From a virus, in IMG/VR virus record IMGVR_UViG_3300042556_002555, positions 1 through 24,308 of that record: a stretch of DNA of 24,308 nt; one strand, 5' to 3'. Shown one piece after another: positions 1 to 6,339 of this stretch. The stretch's first letter is position 1. The number at the start of each line of letters is the position of its first letter. A program made the position numbers and the translations under genes. The notes under the pieces were generated by a model that had not been told where the DNA came from, searched no databases, and saw only the letters and a list, made by a program, of their open reading frames with translations.

Positions 1-2
1 TC

Positions 3-68
3 TATGTCTTTGAATATAATTTTACTGCGGAGAGCTCAAATGACACACAGAATCGGGTTTTGTTGTAA
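3..68 (+). CDS. Possible C-terminal end of an upstream gene (partial)
   Basis: One frame is open from the left edge and stops with TAA at 66-68, giving a tail that ends TQNRVLL. It would overlap the start of the uvdE fragment by 29 bases, which is compatible with the tight packing elsewhere in this window. No family can be recognised from about 21 residues, and the frame of the uvdE fragment is also open to the left edge, so the assignment is weak. Confidence 0.22.
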   Translation, partial: YVFEYNFTAESSNDTQNRVLL

Positions 69-223
69 ATGGATTGACACACCGGCCCAAGTCAATGGTA
101 TTAAAGCAACTGATGATTGTAAAAAAATATAACACTGGTACTACTACAGTAGCATGGCTCAATCGTCAAACGAAATCAACTGCTGAATCAAAGCTTTGGT
201 CTTTAATCAAACAAAATATTAAA
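40..223 (+). pseudogene. uvdE: 5' remnant of a UV-damage endonuclease gene, frameshifted and cut off
   Basis: An ATG at 40 with a good ribosome binding site (GGAGAG, 29-34) begins MTHRIGFCCKW, a typical UvdE N-terminus. The frame runs into a TAA at 130 straight after a run of seven A (121-127). Dropping one A restores a reading that continues KYNTGTTTVAWLNRQTK and TAESKLWSLIKQNI, which parallels residues 26-58 of the complete UvdE encoded at 1069 (KYNTKTTTIAWLNKQTK). Similarity ends at about 223, where a palindromic terminator and the opposing HNH gene begin. The fragment covers only the first fifth of the enzyme and lacks all the metal-binding residues, so it cannot be active. It differs at many codons from the complete copy, so it is not a recent tandem duplicate. 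It looks like the displaced native 5' end of uvdE. Confidence 0.85.
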
Positions 224-242
224 CCGGTCTATAGACCGGTTT
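221..242 (-). terminator. Palindromic terminator of the HNH gene
   Basis: A perfect 22-base palindrome, 9-bp arms (AAACCGGTC / GACCGGTTT) around TATA, lies 14 bases beyond the stop codon of the minus-strand HNH gene. On the minus strand it is followed by AATATTTTGTTT. It also marks the junction where similarity of the uvdE remnant ends. Confidence 0.65.
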
Positions 243-256
243 CTATATCTAGCATT

Positions 257-1024
257 TTATATTTTATGTTTACATTGTTCGCCGTGCCATCTCTTATGCA
301 TAGCTGGGCTAGATAATTTCCCACAATATACGCAACTAATTTTTGGTATTTGTTTTAATTTTAATTTTCGTTCTTCAGTAAATAATTTCCCTGCATTAGC
401 TTCGGATAATTTTTTTCTGTGCGATTCAGATTTAGGTTTTCCTTGTAATTTAACATTTCGTTTGTCTAATTTAGCTTTTGATTGTTTTAATTTTGTTTCT
501 TCTGTGTGAGTTCTTCCATACATCGGATTATTAGAACCAGATGTTGCTTTAGAAATTTTTATTTTAGTGTCTTCTGTATGATGTTTTCCTTTATTTGCAG
601 GAATTCTTCCTTTATGAAATTTAGACATCTTTAATCTAGCGTCTTCTGTATGTGTTTTTCCATACATAGGATTCCCACTTTCAGCCATGAATTTTGATTG
701 TTCTTCAGAGTATAATTTACGGGAAATTGCATAAAGTTTGGATGTAGGGATATACCTATCTTGATGTTTATTTGATAAAGTTGACATCGCATTGAGCGCA
801 AACGCCATATTTCTTTTAAATGTACCTGTAACGAATTTGACTAATAATAAATGACAAATAAAATGTTCTCTAGCTGTTAATTTAACTAAATTGGATTTAG
901 CATTGACACCGCCCATTGATTTCGGTATAATGTGATGCAATTCTGTATATCCATTGGTGTTTCTAGTTTTAGCTTTATCTATAATATTAAAATACCATTT
1001 ATGATATTTATTTTCCACAAACAT
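257..1024 (-). CDS. HNH homing endonuclease with NUMOD3-type repeats and a C-terminal zinc finger
   Basis: A 255-residue DNA endonuclease of the phage HNH/NUMOD class. The N-terminal nuclease core is at residues 26-60: ELHHIIPKSMGG with H30/H31, then N45 and H54, matching the HNH pattern. Residues 115-225 hold several NUMOD3-like DNA-binding repeats (GNPMYGKTHTEDARLKMS, NNPMYGRTHTEETKLKQS and further copies). The C-terminus has a finger-like cluster, C231-x2-C234 with H243, H247 and C251 (CVYCGK, then KRWHGEQC), as often seen in such enzymes. The start codon at 1024 has a site AAAGGAAA upstream and a T4-late-type box further up. The gene is opposed to its neighbours and sits inside a disrupted uvdE locus, as expected for a free-standing homing endonuclease. 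The exact cleavage site is unknown. It is about 27% G+C by hand count of sample lines, lower than most flanking genes. Confidence 0.93.
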   Translation of the reverse strand: MFVENKYHKWYFNIIDKAKTRNTNGYTELHHIIPKSMGGVNAKSNLVKLTAREHFICHLLLVKFVTGTFKRNMAFALNAMSTLSNKHQDRYIPTSKLYAISRKLYSEEQSKFMAESGNPMYGKTHTEDARLKMSKFHKGRIPANKGKHHTEDTKIKISKATSGSNNPMYGRTHTEETKLKQSKAKLDKRNVKLQGKPKSESHRKKLSEANAGKLFTEERKLKLKQIPKISCVYCGKLSSPAMHKRWHGEQCKHKI

Positions 1025-1054
1025 AATTATTTTCCTTTTAACTGAGTTATTACC

Positions 1055-1062
1055 TATTTATA
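1055..1062 (-). promoter_or_regulatory. T4-type late promoter box for the HNH gene
   Basis: The minus strand reads TATAAATA here, identical to the T4 late -10 consensus, 31 bases upstream of the HNH start codon. Its position, 7 bases from the uvdE start codon, means the two divergent starts crowd each other. Confidence 0.6.
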
Positions 1063-1068
1063 AAAATT

Positions 1069-2103
1069 ATGAATTTTAATAAGATTGGATTTGCCTGTAA
1101 AATTTCTGCTGTTAATGATAAAAATGAAATTGTTTCTATCCCAAAATATAATACAAAAACAACAACTATTGCATGGTTGAATAAACAAACTAAAAAAACT
1201 GCTGAAACTAAATTGATGTTATTATTACGGCATAATTTAGAAGCAACTTGTAAAGCAGTAGAATATGTTTCTAAACAAAATCCATCATTGAGACTTTTCA
1301 GATTAACGTCTGATATTTTACCAGTCTATACTCATACGGACTGGACATATTTTTATCAATCAGAATCTATTCAACAACTATTACAGCAAAAATTTGCGGC
1401 AATTGGTGATTTAGCAAGACACCACGATGTGCGATTATCTTTTCATCCTGGACAATTTTGTTGTTTAGCAAGCGATCGACCAGATGTGGTAGAAAATAGT
1501 ATTGCAGAATTTGAATACCACGCTGATATGGCACGTTGGATGGGATATGGTAAAACCTTCCAAGATATGAAAATTAATGTACACATTGCTGGTAAACGTG
1601 GTCCTGCAGGAATGCTTGAAGCATATGAAAAATTAAGTGATGTTGCTAAAAACTGTATAACAATTGAAAATGAGGAAATGACCCATGGACTTGATGCTTG
1701 TCTTACTATTGCTGACAGGATTCCTGTCGTTCTCGATATTCACCATCATTTTATCAAAACTGGAGAATACATCAACCCCGATGACCCACGGGTTGAAATG
1801 GTTATTCAAAGTTGGCGAGGTGTTCGCCCTACTTTACATTATTCTATTAGTAGGGAAGATGTTTTGGTCAATCATTGCGCCAGCACTAAACCAGATCTTA
1901 ACTTACTTTTAGAAGCTGGACATTCTAAACAAAAACTTCGCGCACATTCTGATTTCTACTGGAACGATGCTGTTAATAACTGGGCATTGACATTCTCAGA
2001 TAAATTTGATATACTTTGTGAATCAAAAGCCAAAAATTTAGCGAGTTTTAAATTATATGATTATAGAACAAGAAAATATCTGGACCAATCAGTGGTTTTA
2101 TAA
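1069..2103 (+). CDS. uvdE: UV-damage endonuclease UvdE
   Basis: A 344-residue enzyme of the UvdE/UVDE family, a TIM-barrel, metal-dependent nuclease that nicks DNA 5' of UV photoproducts and starts alternative excision repair. Family hallmarks are visible in order: KIGFACKI at the N-terminus, RLTSDILP (78-85), RLSFHPGQF (122-130), NVHIAGKRG (170-178), ENEE (200-203), VLDIHHHF (221-228), LHYS (256-259), AHSDFYW (292-298) and CESKAKN (317-323). The conserved His, Asp and Glu metal ligands are all present and the length is normal. The start is fixed by the conserved N-terminus, but no Shine-Dalgarno sequence precedes it. The first 58 or so codons are far more AT-rich than the rest (about 24% versus 35% G+C by hand count). 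The 5' part therefore probably came in with the neighbouring endonuclease gene and was joined to the native remainder. Confidence 0.96.
   Translation: MNFNKIGFACKISAVNDKNEIVSIPKYNTKTTTIAWLNKQTKKTAETKLMLLLRHNLEATCKAVEYVSKQNPSLRLFRLTSDILPVYTHTDWTYFYQSESIQQLLQQKFAAIGDLARHHDVRLSFHPGQFCCLASDRPDVVENSIAEFEYHADMARWMGYGKTFQDMKINVHIAGKRGPAGMLEAYEKLSDVAKNCITIENEEMTHGLDACLTIADRIPVVLDIHHHFIKTGEYINPDDPRVEMVIQSWRGVRPTLHYSISREDVLVNHCASTKPDLNLLLEAGHSKQKLRAHSDFYWNDAVNNWALTFSDKFDILCESKAKNLASFKLYDYRTRKYLDQSVVL
1987..2015 (+). promoter_or_regulatory. Possible intragenic sigma-70 promoter near the end of uvdE
   Basis: TTGACA (1987-1992), a 17-base spacer, and TATACT (2010-2015) lie inside the uvdE coding region. 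A start near 2022 would give a leader of about 35 bases for the gene at 2057. The bases also encode a conserved stretch of UvdE (ALTFSDKFDIL), so coincidence is possible. Confidence 0.4.
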
Positions 2104-2308
2104 TAATGCTAAATGGAAACTTAAATTTGTTTGGTTTCCAACCAGATGCGATTTATCGAAAAAAATAATGTGGCTTACATATGCATATCGAGGTATAAGT
2201 ACGTATTACTTGCCTGCAGATATGGGTATGAATAAACACCTAGTAATTGGTACACGTTGGATTACAAAACAAGAATTTATTTTTGGTAAAATAAAAGGCA
2301 CGATATAA
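2057..2308 (+). CDS. Small conserved phage protein, function unknown
   Basis: An 83-residue basic, tryptophan- and tyrosine-rich protein. The stretch KFVWFPTRCDLS, then MWLTYAYRG, then IGTRWITKQEFIFGKIKG resembles small proteins of about this size that I recall from T4-like marine phages, with one cysteine and regularly spaced aromatic residues. No catalytic motif, signal peptide or membrane segment is visible. The start at 2057 overlaps the end of uvdE by 47 bases and has only a weak ribosome binding site; no better in-frame start follows closely. It ends just before a strong bidirectional terminator. A sigma-70-like promoter inside uvdE may drive it separately. Function is not known. Confidence 0.75.
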   Translation: MIIEQENIWTNQWFYNNAKWKLKFVWFPTRCDLSKKIMWLTYAYRGISTYYLPADMGMNKHLVIGTRWITKQEFIFGKIKGTI

Positions 2309-2309
2309 A

Positions 2310-2330
2310 AAAGGGGCGTATAGCCCCTTT
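2310..2330. terminator. Bidirectional terminator between convergent genes
   Basis: Arms AAAGGGGC (2310-2317) and GCCCCTTT (2323-2330) flank the loop GTATA, with an A tract before and T-rich sequence after. It lies between the 2057 gene and the minus-strand gene at 2334-2702, so it can serve both. Confidence 0.85.
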
Positions 2331-2333
2331 GAT

Positions 2334-2702
2334 TTATTTTGCTTTCGGTTTTCTACCACGTTTTTTAGGTAGAGGTGGTTCTACAATTTCTGGCTTGACA
2401 ACTGATTTTGGTGCGACTGGTTTTTTAATTTTTTTAGATACAGCTTTTACTGCTTCTTTAACATCATCAACATTAACAACACCATCATTATTCACATCTG
2501 CAACTTCTTTAAGTTTTTTAATTTCTTTAAGTTTTTTTGTAAGTCTTTTTTTAGCTTCTCTAACATCATCAATATTAACAACACCATCATTATTTACATC
2601 AGCTAACTTTTTTACACGTTTAGATGCAGTTTTAACAACTTCTACAGTTTCTTCAATTTGTGCTGGTTTGCACCCAAATAACTTTTTTATAAAATCAAAC
2701 AT
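2334..2702 (-). CDS. Small EF-hand (dockerin-like) protein with AT-hook-like tail
   Basis: A 122-residue, lysine-rich protein. Two near-identical calcium-binding loops are visible: DVNNDGVVNIDD (35-46) and DVNNDGVVNVDD (69-80). They have the D-x-N-x-D-G-x-V-N-x-x-D spacing of EF-hand/dockerin type I loops. Each is followed by a charged helix, and the DNA of the two repeats is also similar. The C-terminus is proline- and lysine-rich and ends with KKRGRKPKAK, where RGRKP (115-119) resembles the minor-groove-binding AT hook. The ribosome binding site AAAGGAGA and a TATAAATA box lie upstream on the minus strand, suggesting late expression. There is no signal peptide. The fold call is good; a DNA- or calcium-linked role is inference. 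Confidence 0.88.
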   Translation of the reverse strand: MFDFIKKLFGCKPAQIEETVEVVKTASKRVKKLADVNNDGVVNIDDVREAKKRLTKKLKEIKKLKEVADVNNDGVVNVDDVKEAVKAVSKKIKKPVAPKSVVKPEIVEPPLPKKRGRKPKAK

Positions 2703-2720
2703 AAAATCTCCTTTGTTAAT

Positions 2721-2728
2721 TATTTATA
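2721..2728 (-). promoter_or_regulatory. T4-type late promoter box for the EF-hand gene
   Basis: The minus strand reads TATAAATA, 19 bases upstream of the start codon at 2702 and just upstream of the ribosome binding site. Confidence 0.6.
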
Positions 2729-2758
2729 TTTAGAATTCCAACAGATTAAAAAATTGTT

Positions 2759-2766
2759 GATAAATA
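2759..2766 (+). promoter_or_regulatory. T4-type late promoter box (GATAAATA) for the structural genes
   Basis: GATAAATA followed by C lies 33 bases upstream of the ATG at 2799. The same variant box precedes genes at 9625 and 16214 at similar distances. Confidence 0.5.
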
Positions 2767-2798
2767 CAACAATAACCAAATTTAAGGAAACGTTTAAC

Positions 2799-4112
2799 AT
2801 GGAACAAAAACATATTAATACTGGTGCTACCGGCCCAGGTAATGATGGGACTGGTGATAGCATTAGAGTTGCATTTGAAAAAGTAAATGACAATTTTGAT
2901 GTGTTATATGGAGTGTTTGGTGCATCTGGTGCTATTAGATTTACTGCGCTTGGTGATGCACCATCATCATATTCCGCAAATCAAGTGATAATGGCTAATA
3001 CAGCCGGATCAGCATTAACTGCTAGAACAATTAAATCAAGTGATTCTAGTATACAAATTGTTGCATCAAACAATACCGAATTAGATATAAAGGTCGCATC
3101 AGTACAAGCAGACACATCACCTGAACTTGCTGGTCCATTAAATGCTAATTATTTCACAATAGGGCGGTTGCGTAACCCAAGTGTAGATGCAGTAAATGCG
3201 TTTAATGATACATGGGCAGTATTAAACCCAGATTATACAACATCTATATTAGAACTCCCAGTAACGGTGCATCACGGATTGCATAATTATGTAGCTGGTG
3301 TTCCAAGACAATCAAATGGTGGTCCTATTATCACACATAATGATATTGCCACCTATATCGTGTCTACGGCATTGAAAACAAGAGATCAACCAACCACTGA
3401 ACAAACCGATGACCCAGATTATGATTCTACATTAACGAGTAATTATCTTGCTACCGAAGTAATGCAGCGAAAGGATGTTGTTTATCGAGGTGGTGACACA
3501 ATGACTGGTGTATTGACGTTATCTGATCATCCACATCCATTAGAAGGGGAAATCGGATCAAGACAGGCTGTAACTCAACATTATGTTGATGAATTATATG
3601 TTTCAAAATTATCATTAGCAGATAGTGTAACGACTGACGATATCACAGTAAAAAACATATACAATGGTGCGACCGGGCCTGGTCTATTCCATGGTAATTG
3701 GCAATTGGCATCTGGTAGTACACTTCAATCAACCTACGCTGACTTGGCTGAATATTATGAATCGGACGTAGTCTACCAACCTGGTACTGTTCTTGTATTT
3801 GGCGGATCTAAAGAAGTCACTAGTTCATCGGTAGTGAATGATACAAAAGTAGCGGGAGTTGTTACAACAGATCCTGCATATGTGATGAATATTAACCAAT
3901 CAGGTGTCAAGACTTGTATAGCATTGGCAGGTCGTGTACCATGTAAGGTAATTGGTAAAACAAAAAAAGGTGATTTATTGACTACATCTAATTCATCTGG
4001 ACATGCGATTAAAGCATTAGATCCAAAAATAGGTGCTATTGTTGGAAAATCGTTAGAAGATAAAGAATATGGTGAGGCTGGTATTATTGAAATATCAGTT
4101 TGGAGAGCGTAA
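2799..4112 (+). CDS. Phage structural protein (tail fibre or baseplate type)
   Basis: A 437-residue virion protein. The N-terminus (INTGATGPGNDGTGDSIRVA, then FEKVNDNFDVLY, residues 6-37) matches a module I recall at the start of many structural proteins of T4-like marine phages. The centre is repetitive beta-rich sequence. The last 125 residues (from YADLAEYYESD at 313) form a recognisable C-terminal domain: PGTVLVFGG, KVAGVVTTDPAYVMN, GRVPCKVIGKTKKGDLL and GAIVGKSLE. It is glycine-rich and typical of fibre or tail-tip proteins. The start at 2799 was chosen over an upstream TTG because AAGGA lies at the right distance. Its TAA overlaps the next start by one base. Exact position in the virion is inferred. 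Confidence 0.85.
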   Translation: MEQKHINTGATGPGNDGTGDSIRVAFEKVNDNFDVLYGVFGASGAIRFTALGDAPSSYSANQVIMANTAGSALTARTIKSSDSSIQIVASNNTELDIKVASVQADTSPELAGPLNANYFTIGRLRNPSVDAVNAFNDTWAVLNPDYTTSILELPVTVHHGLHNYVAGVPRQSNGGPIITHNDIATYIVSTALKTRDQPTTEQTDDPDYDSTLTSNYLATEVMQRKDVVYRGGDTMTGVLTLSDHPHPLEGEIGSRQAVTQHYVDELYVSKLSLADSVTTDDITVKNIYNGATGPGLFHGNWQLASGSTLQSTYADLAEYYESDVVYQPGTVLVFGGSKEVTSSSVVNDTKVAGVVTTDPAYVMNINQSGVKTCIALAGRVPCKVIGKTKKGDLLTTSNSSGHAIKALDPKIGAIVGKSLEDKEYGEAGIIEISVWRA

Positions 4113-6091
4113 TGACTCTTGATATATGGACGAAGCCTTCTGGATACGATATTGGATCATTTAATGATCAAATTACATTAGTCATAGATCTTCCAGTGAC
4201 TAATGATACCGGAGTTACGTATGGGATAATTGCGGGTGCACTTCCAGAAGGATTGTATATTAATGGGAATCAAATTACTGGGATTGCTAATATTGTCAAA
4301 ACTGACAGTATTTATAAATTTTGTATAAGAGCTTCTCACGATAGTCAAACGGCAGATAGAACTTTCTATCTTACCATTACTAGCAAAAATCCATTATCAT
4401 TCGTTACACCGTCTGGTAGATTGCATTGTGGAATAAATCAGCAACTTTTTGCTATTGATAATACTAATGTTAATTTTCAAATACTGGTTGAATCGGACAT
4501 TCCAAATGATATCGTAACTTTCAGGTTGGAATCTGGTTCATTGCCAGGTGGCCTATCGCTTTCAACTGACGGAATTATTTCTGGATTTCTTTCAAAACTA
4601 TCAACGGACGAGCTGGATCATGAATATCAAGAATCACAATTCATAATTCGGGCAAGCAACCAAGCATATTCAATAACACAAAGTTTTATATTTATTGTTG
4701 TTGGACCATATTATTTAACTGCTGACAATACATTAATGCATACTGGGACCAGTATTTTTACTGCAGATGTTACTAATATTAGACCTGTACAATGGATAAC
4801 CAATCCATATTTAGGACCATATCGTTACGATAATTATTTAACTGTGGAATTCGAAACATATGAAAGTGATTCTATCTTATACTCATTGGATATAAATCAA
4901 CCTATTCCACCTGGTACAACACTCACCGATGGAATTTTATCTGGGTATATACCATCACAAACAACCTATAATACTGCTTATGACTTTGAAATTGCTGCTA
5001 TTAGAACTAACAATGTTTCAGGTGAATCTATTACTAATAAAAGAACATTTTCAATAGATATAATTGGAAAGTTGGATGATACTTTGGAATGGTTAACGCC
5101 GACTAATGCTGGCACTATTACTGAAGGAATTCCGGTTAATCTTTCCATTATTGCGGTTAGTTCGTTATCAAATTCAAATCTTATATATGAAATTATAGAT
5201 GGGATATTACCTAATGGCGTTACAATGGGAACAGATGGTATTATTACAGGTGTACATTTTAGTTCAGCTTCTGATGACTTTATTGATTATTACACGTTTA
5301 CGGTTAGAGTTTCTAATCAATATAGTGGAATTTTTTCTGATTCTATTACTCATTATGGGGTTTTTGAAAAAATATTTACGATAACTGTTATCCAATCTGA
5401 AAAAATGTATAGCAATATCATTGTAAAACCTTATTTGGAAATAGAACAACGAGAAAGATGGGGTTCGTTCATTACAAACCAAGAAATATTTCCACTTTCA
5501 ATGATGTATAGACCATATGACACTAATTTTGGAATACAGAAACAATTAGAAATGTTAATATTTCCTGGTATCGATACATCGTCGATAGAAACGTTTGTTA
5601 ATGCTGCTAATCTTAACAATGCCAAAAAAAGATTCCAATTTGGTAGTATTACATCAGCGAAGGCTATTGACCAAACTACATTTGCTGAATTATATGAAGT
5701 AGTTTATATAAACATGCTTGATCCATTAGAGCCAAATGGAGAACATTTGCCATTGAGTATTAATAATGAATATATTGGCACATATTATCCAAGTAGTGTG
5801 ACATTATGGAGAGAACGATTAGTCACGGTAACTGATGTAGATAGTGGAACTGTATTATCAACTAATATTGAATTTGTTCCGTTATGGATGAGAAGTATTC
5901 AACCATCAGATAGATCGAGAATTGGGTTTACACTAGCAGTTCCATTATGCTATTGTAAAGTTGGTACTTCTTCACAGATTTTACGAAACATTGAATTGTC
6001 AGGTATTAATTTATCATCATTCGATTATACTGTTGACCGGTATATTGTTAATGATTTTATTAATCCACAATATGTCGTATTCAATCATTGA
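4112..6091 (+). CDS. Virion protein with four putative Ig-like (He_PIG) repeats
   Basis: A 659-residue protein, probably a tail fibre or baseplate component. Four repeats carry the He_PIG signature (short Leu-Pro-x-Gly-Leu then Gly-x-Ile-x-Gly): LPEGLYINGNQITGIA (about 44-59), LPGGLSLSTDGIISG (144-158), IPPGTTLTDGILSG (265-278) and LPNGVTMGTDGIITG (366-380). These cadherin/Ig-like folds often act as stalks or bind carbohydrate in phage fibres. The C-terminal third (about 430-659) is a different domain ending with LWMRSIQPSDRSRIGFT, VPLCYCKVG and FDYTVDRYIVNDF, a pattern I recall from other T4-like phage structural proteins. The ATG at 4112 has GGAGAG upstream and overlaps the previous stop (TAATG), so the pair is co-translated. 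Confidence 0.85.
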   Translation: MTLDIWTKPSGYDIGSFNDQITLVIDLPVTNDTGVTYGIIAGALPEGLYINGNQITGIANIVKTDSIYKFCIRASHDSQTADRTFYLTITSKNPLSFVTPSGRLHCGINQQLFAIDNTNVNFQILVESDIPNDIVTFRLESGSLPGGLSLSTDGIISGFLSKLSTDELDHEYQESQFIIRASNQAYSITQSFIFIVVGPYYLTADNTLMHTGTSIFTADVTNIRPVQWITNPYLGPYRYDNYLTVEFETYESDSILYSLDINQPIPPGTTLTDGILSGYIPSQTTYNTAYDFEIAAIRTNNVSGESITNKRTFSIDIIGKLDDTLEWLTPTNAGTITEGIPVNLSIIAVSSLSNSNLIYEIIDGILPNGVTMGTDGIITGVHFSSASDDFIDYYTFTVRVSNQYSGIFSDSITHYGVFEKIFTITVIQSEKMYSNIIVKPYLEIEQRERWGSFITNQEIFPLSMMYRPYDTNFGIQKQLEMLIFPGIDTSSIETFVNAANLNNAKKRFQFGSITSAKAIDQTTFAELYEVVYINMLDPLEPNGEHLPLSINNEYIGTYYPSSVTLWRERLVTVTDVDSGTVLSTNIEFVPLWMRSIQPSDRSRIGFTLAVPLCYCKVGTSSQILRNIELSGINLSSFDYTVDRYIVNDFINPQYVVFNH

Positions 6092-6099
6092 GGTATATT

Positions 6100-6330
6100 A
6101 TGCATCCGTTAATTAATGACATGACAACATTAAAAGATTCCGAATTGGAATCTAGAATCTATGATTTAACAAAAAAGTATTTCATGACAACAAATGTTAA
6201 CATGAGATCACAAATTTCAATGGTACTCGAATCGTACACCTCTGAACAAGCAAAACGCCAGAAAGAATTGTGGCAAACTACCATGGAAAATAAAAATAAA
6301 GGACTTGACAAACTGATAAATGTAGGGTAA
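6100..6330 (+). CDS. Small conserved phage protein, function unknown
   Basis: A 76-residue, helical, charged protein (for example LKDSELESRIYDLTKKYF and MRSQISMVLESYTSEQAK). Such short helical proteins lie among structural genes of T4-like phages; none has a function I can name with confidence. The ATG at 6100 is preceded by TGAGG at proper spacing; a TTG at 6088 in the same frame is a poorer choice. It follows the Ig-repeat gene by 8 bases and is probably the last gene of the late structural unit. Confidence 0.8.
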   Translation: MHPLINDMTTLKDSELESRIYDLTKKYFMTTNVNMRSQISMVLESYTSEQAKRQKELWQTTMENKNKGLDKLINVG

Positions 6331-6333
6331 AAT
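6305..6333 (+). promoter_or_regulatory. Sigma-70-like promoter, possibly giving a leaderless mRNA
   Basis: TTGACA (6305-6310), 17 bases, TAAAAT (6328-6333). The expected start point, about 7 bases after the -10, coincides with the ATG at 6340. It lies in the last codons of the preceding gene, so chance cannot be excluded. Confidence 0.45.
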
Positions 6334-6339
6334 CTCTTA

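Noticed and set aside
74-96. TTGACA at 74-79 in the uvdE remnant as a promoter -35 box
   Set aside because: The sequence 17 bases on (GGTATT) does not resemble a -10 box, and the bases encode the conserved IDTP of UvdE.
118-130. Programmed frameshift at the A7 run to make a functional protein
   Set aside because: The restored frame still ends near 223 to 316 without any catalytic residues, so there is no function to preserve.
40-1068. A group I or II intron in uvdE spanning the HNH gene
   Set aside because: The downstream uvdE has its own complete N-terminus and start, the two N-termini duplicate rather than join, and no intron core was recognised.
2394-2422. TTGACA at 2394-2399 as a plus-strand promoter
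   Set aside because: No -10 box follows and the position is within the minus-strand EF-hand gene, with no plus-strand gene to serve before the late box at 2759.
2329-2733. Plus-strand open frame of 134 codons opposite the EF-hand gene
   Set aside because: Its Ser/Thr/Leu-rich product is the mirror of the lysine- and aspartate-rich minus-strand gene, which has the motifs and ribosome binding site.
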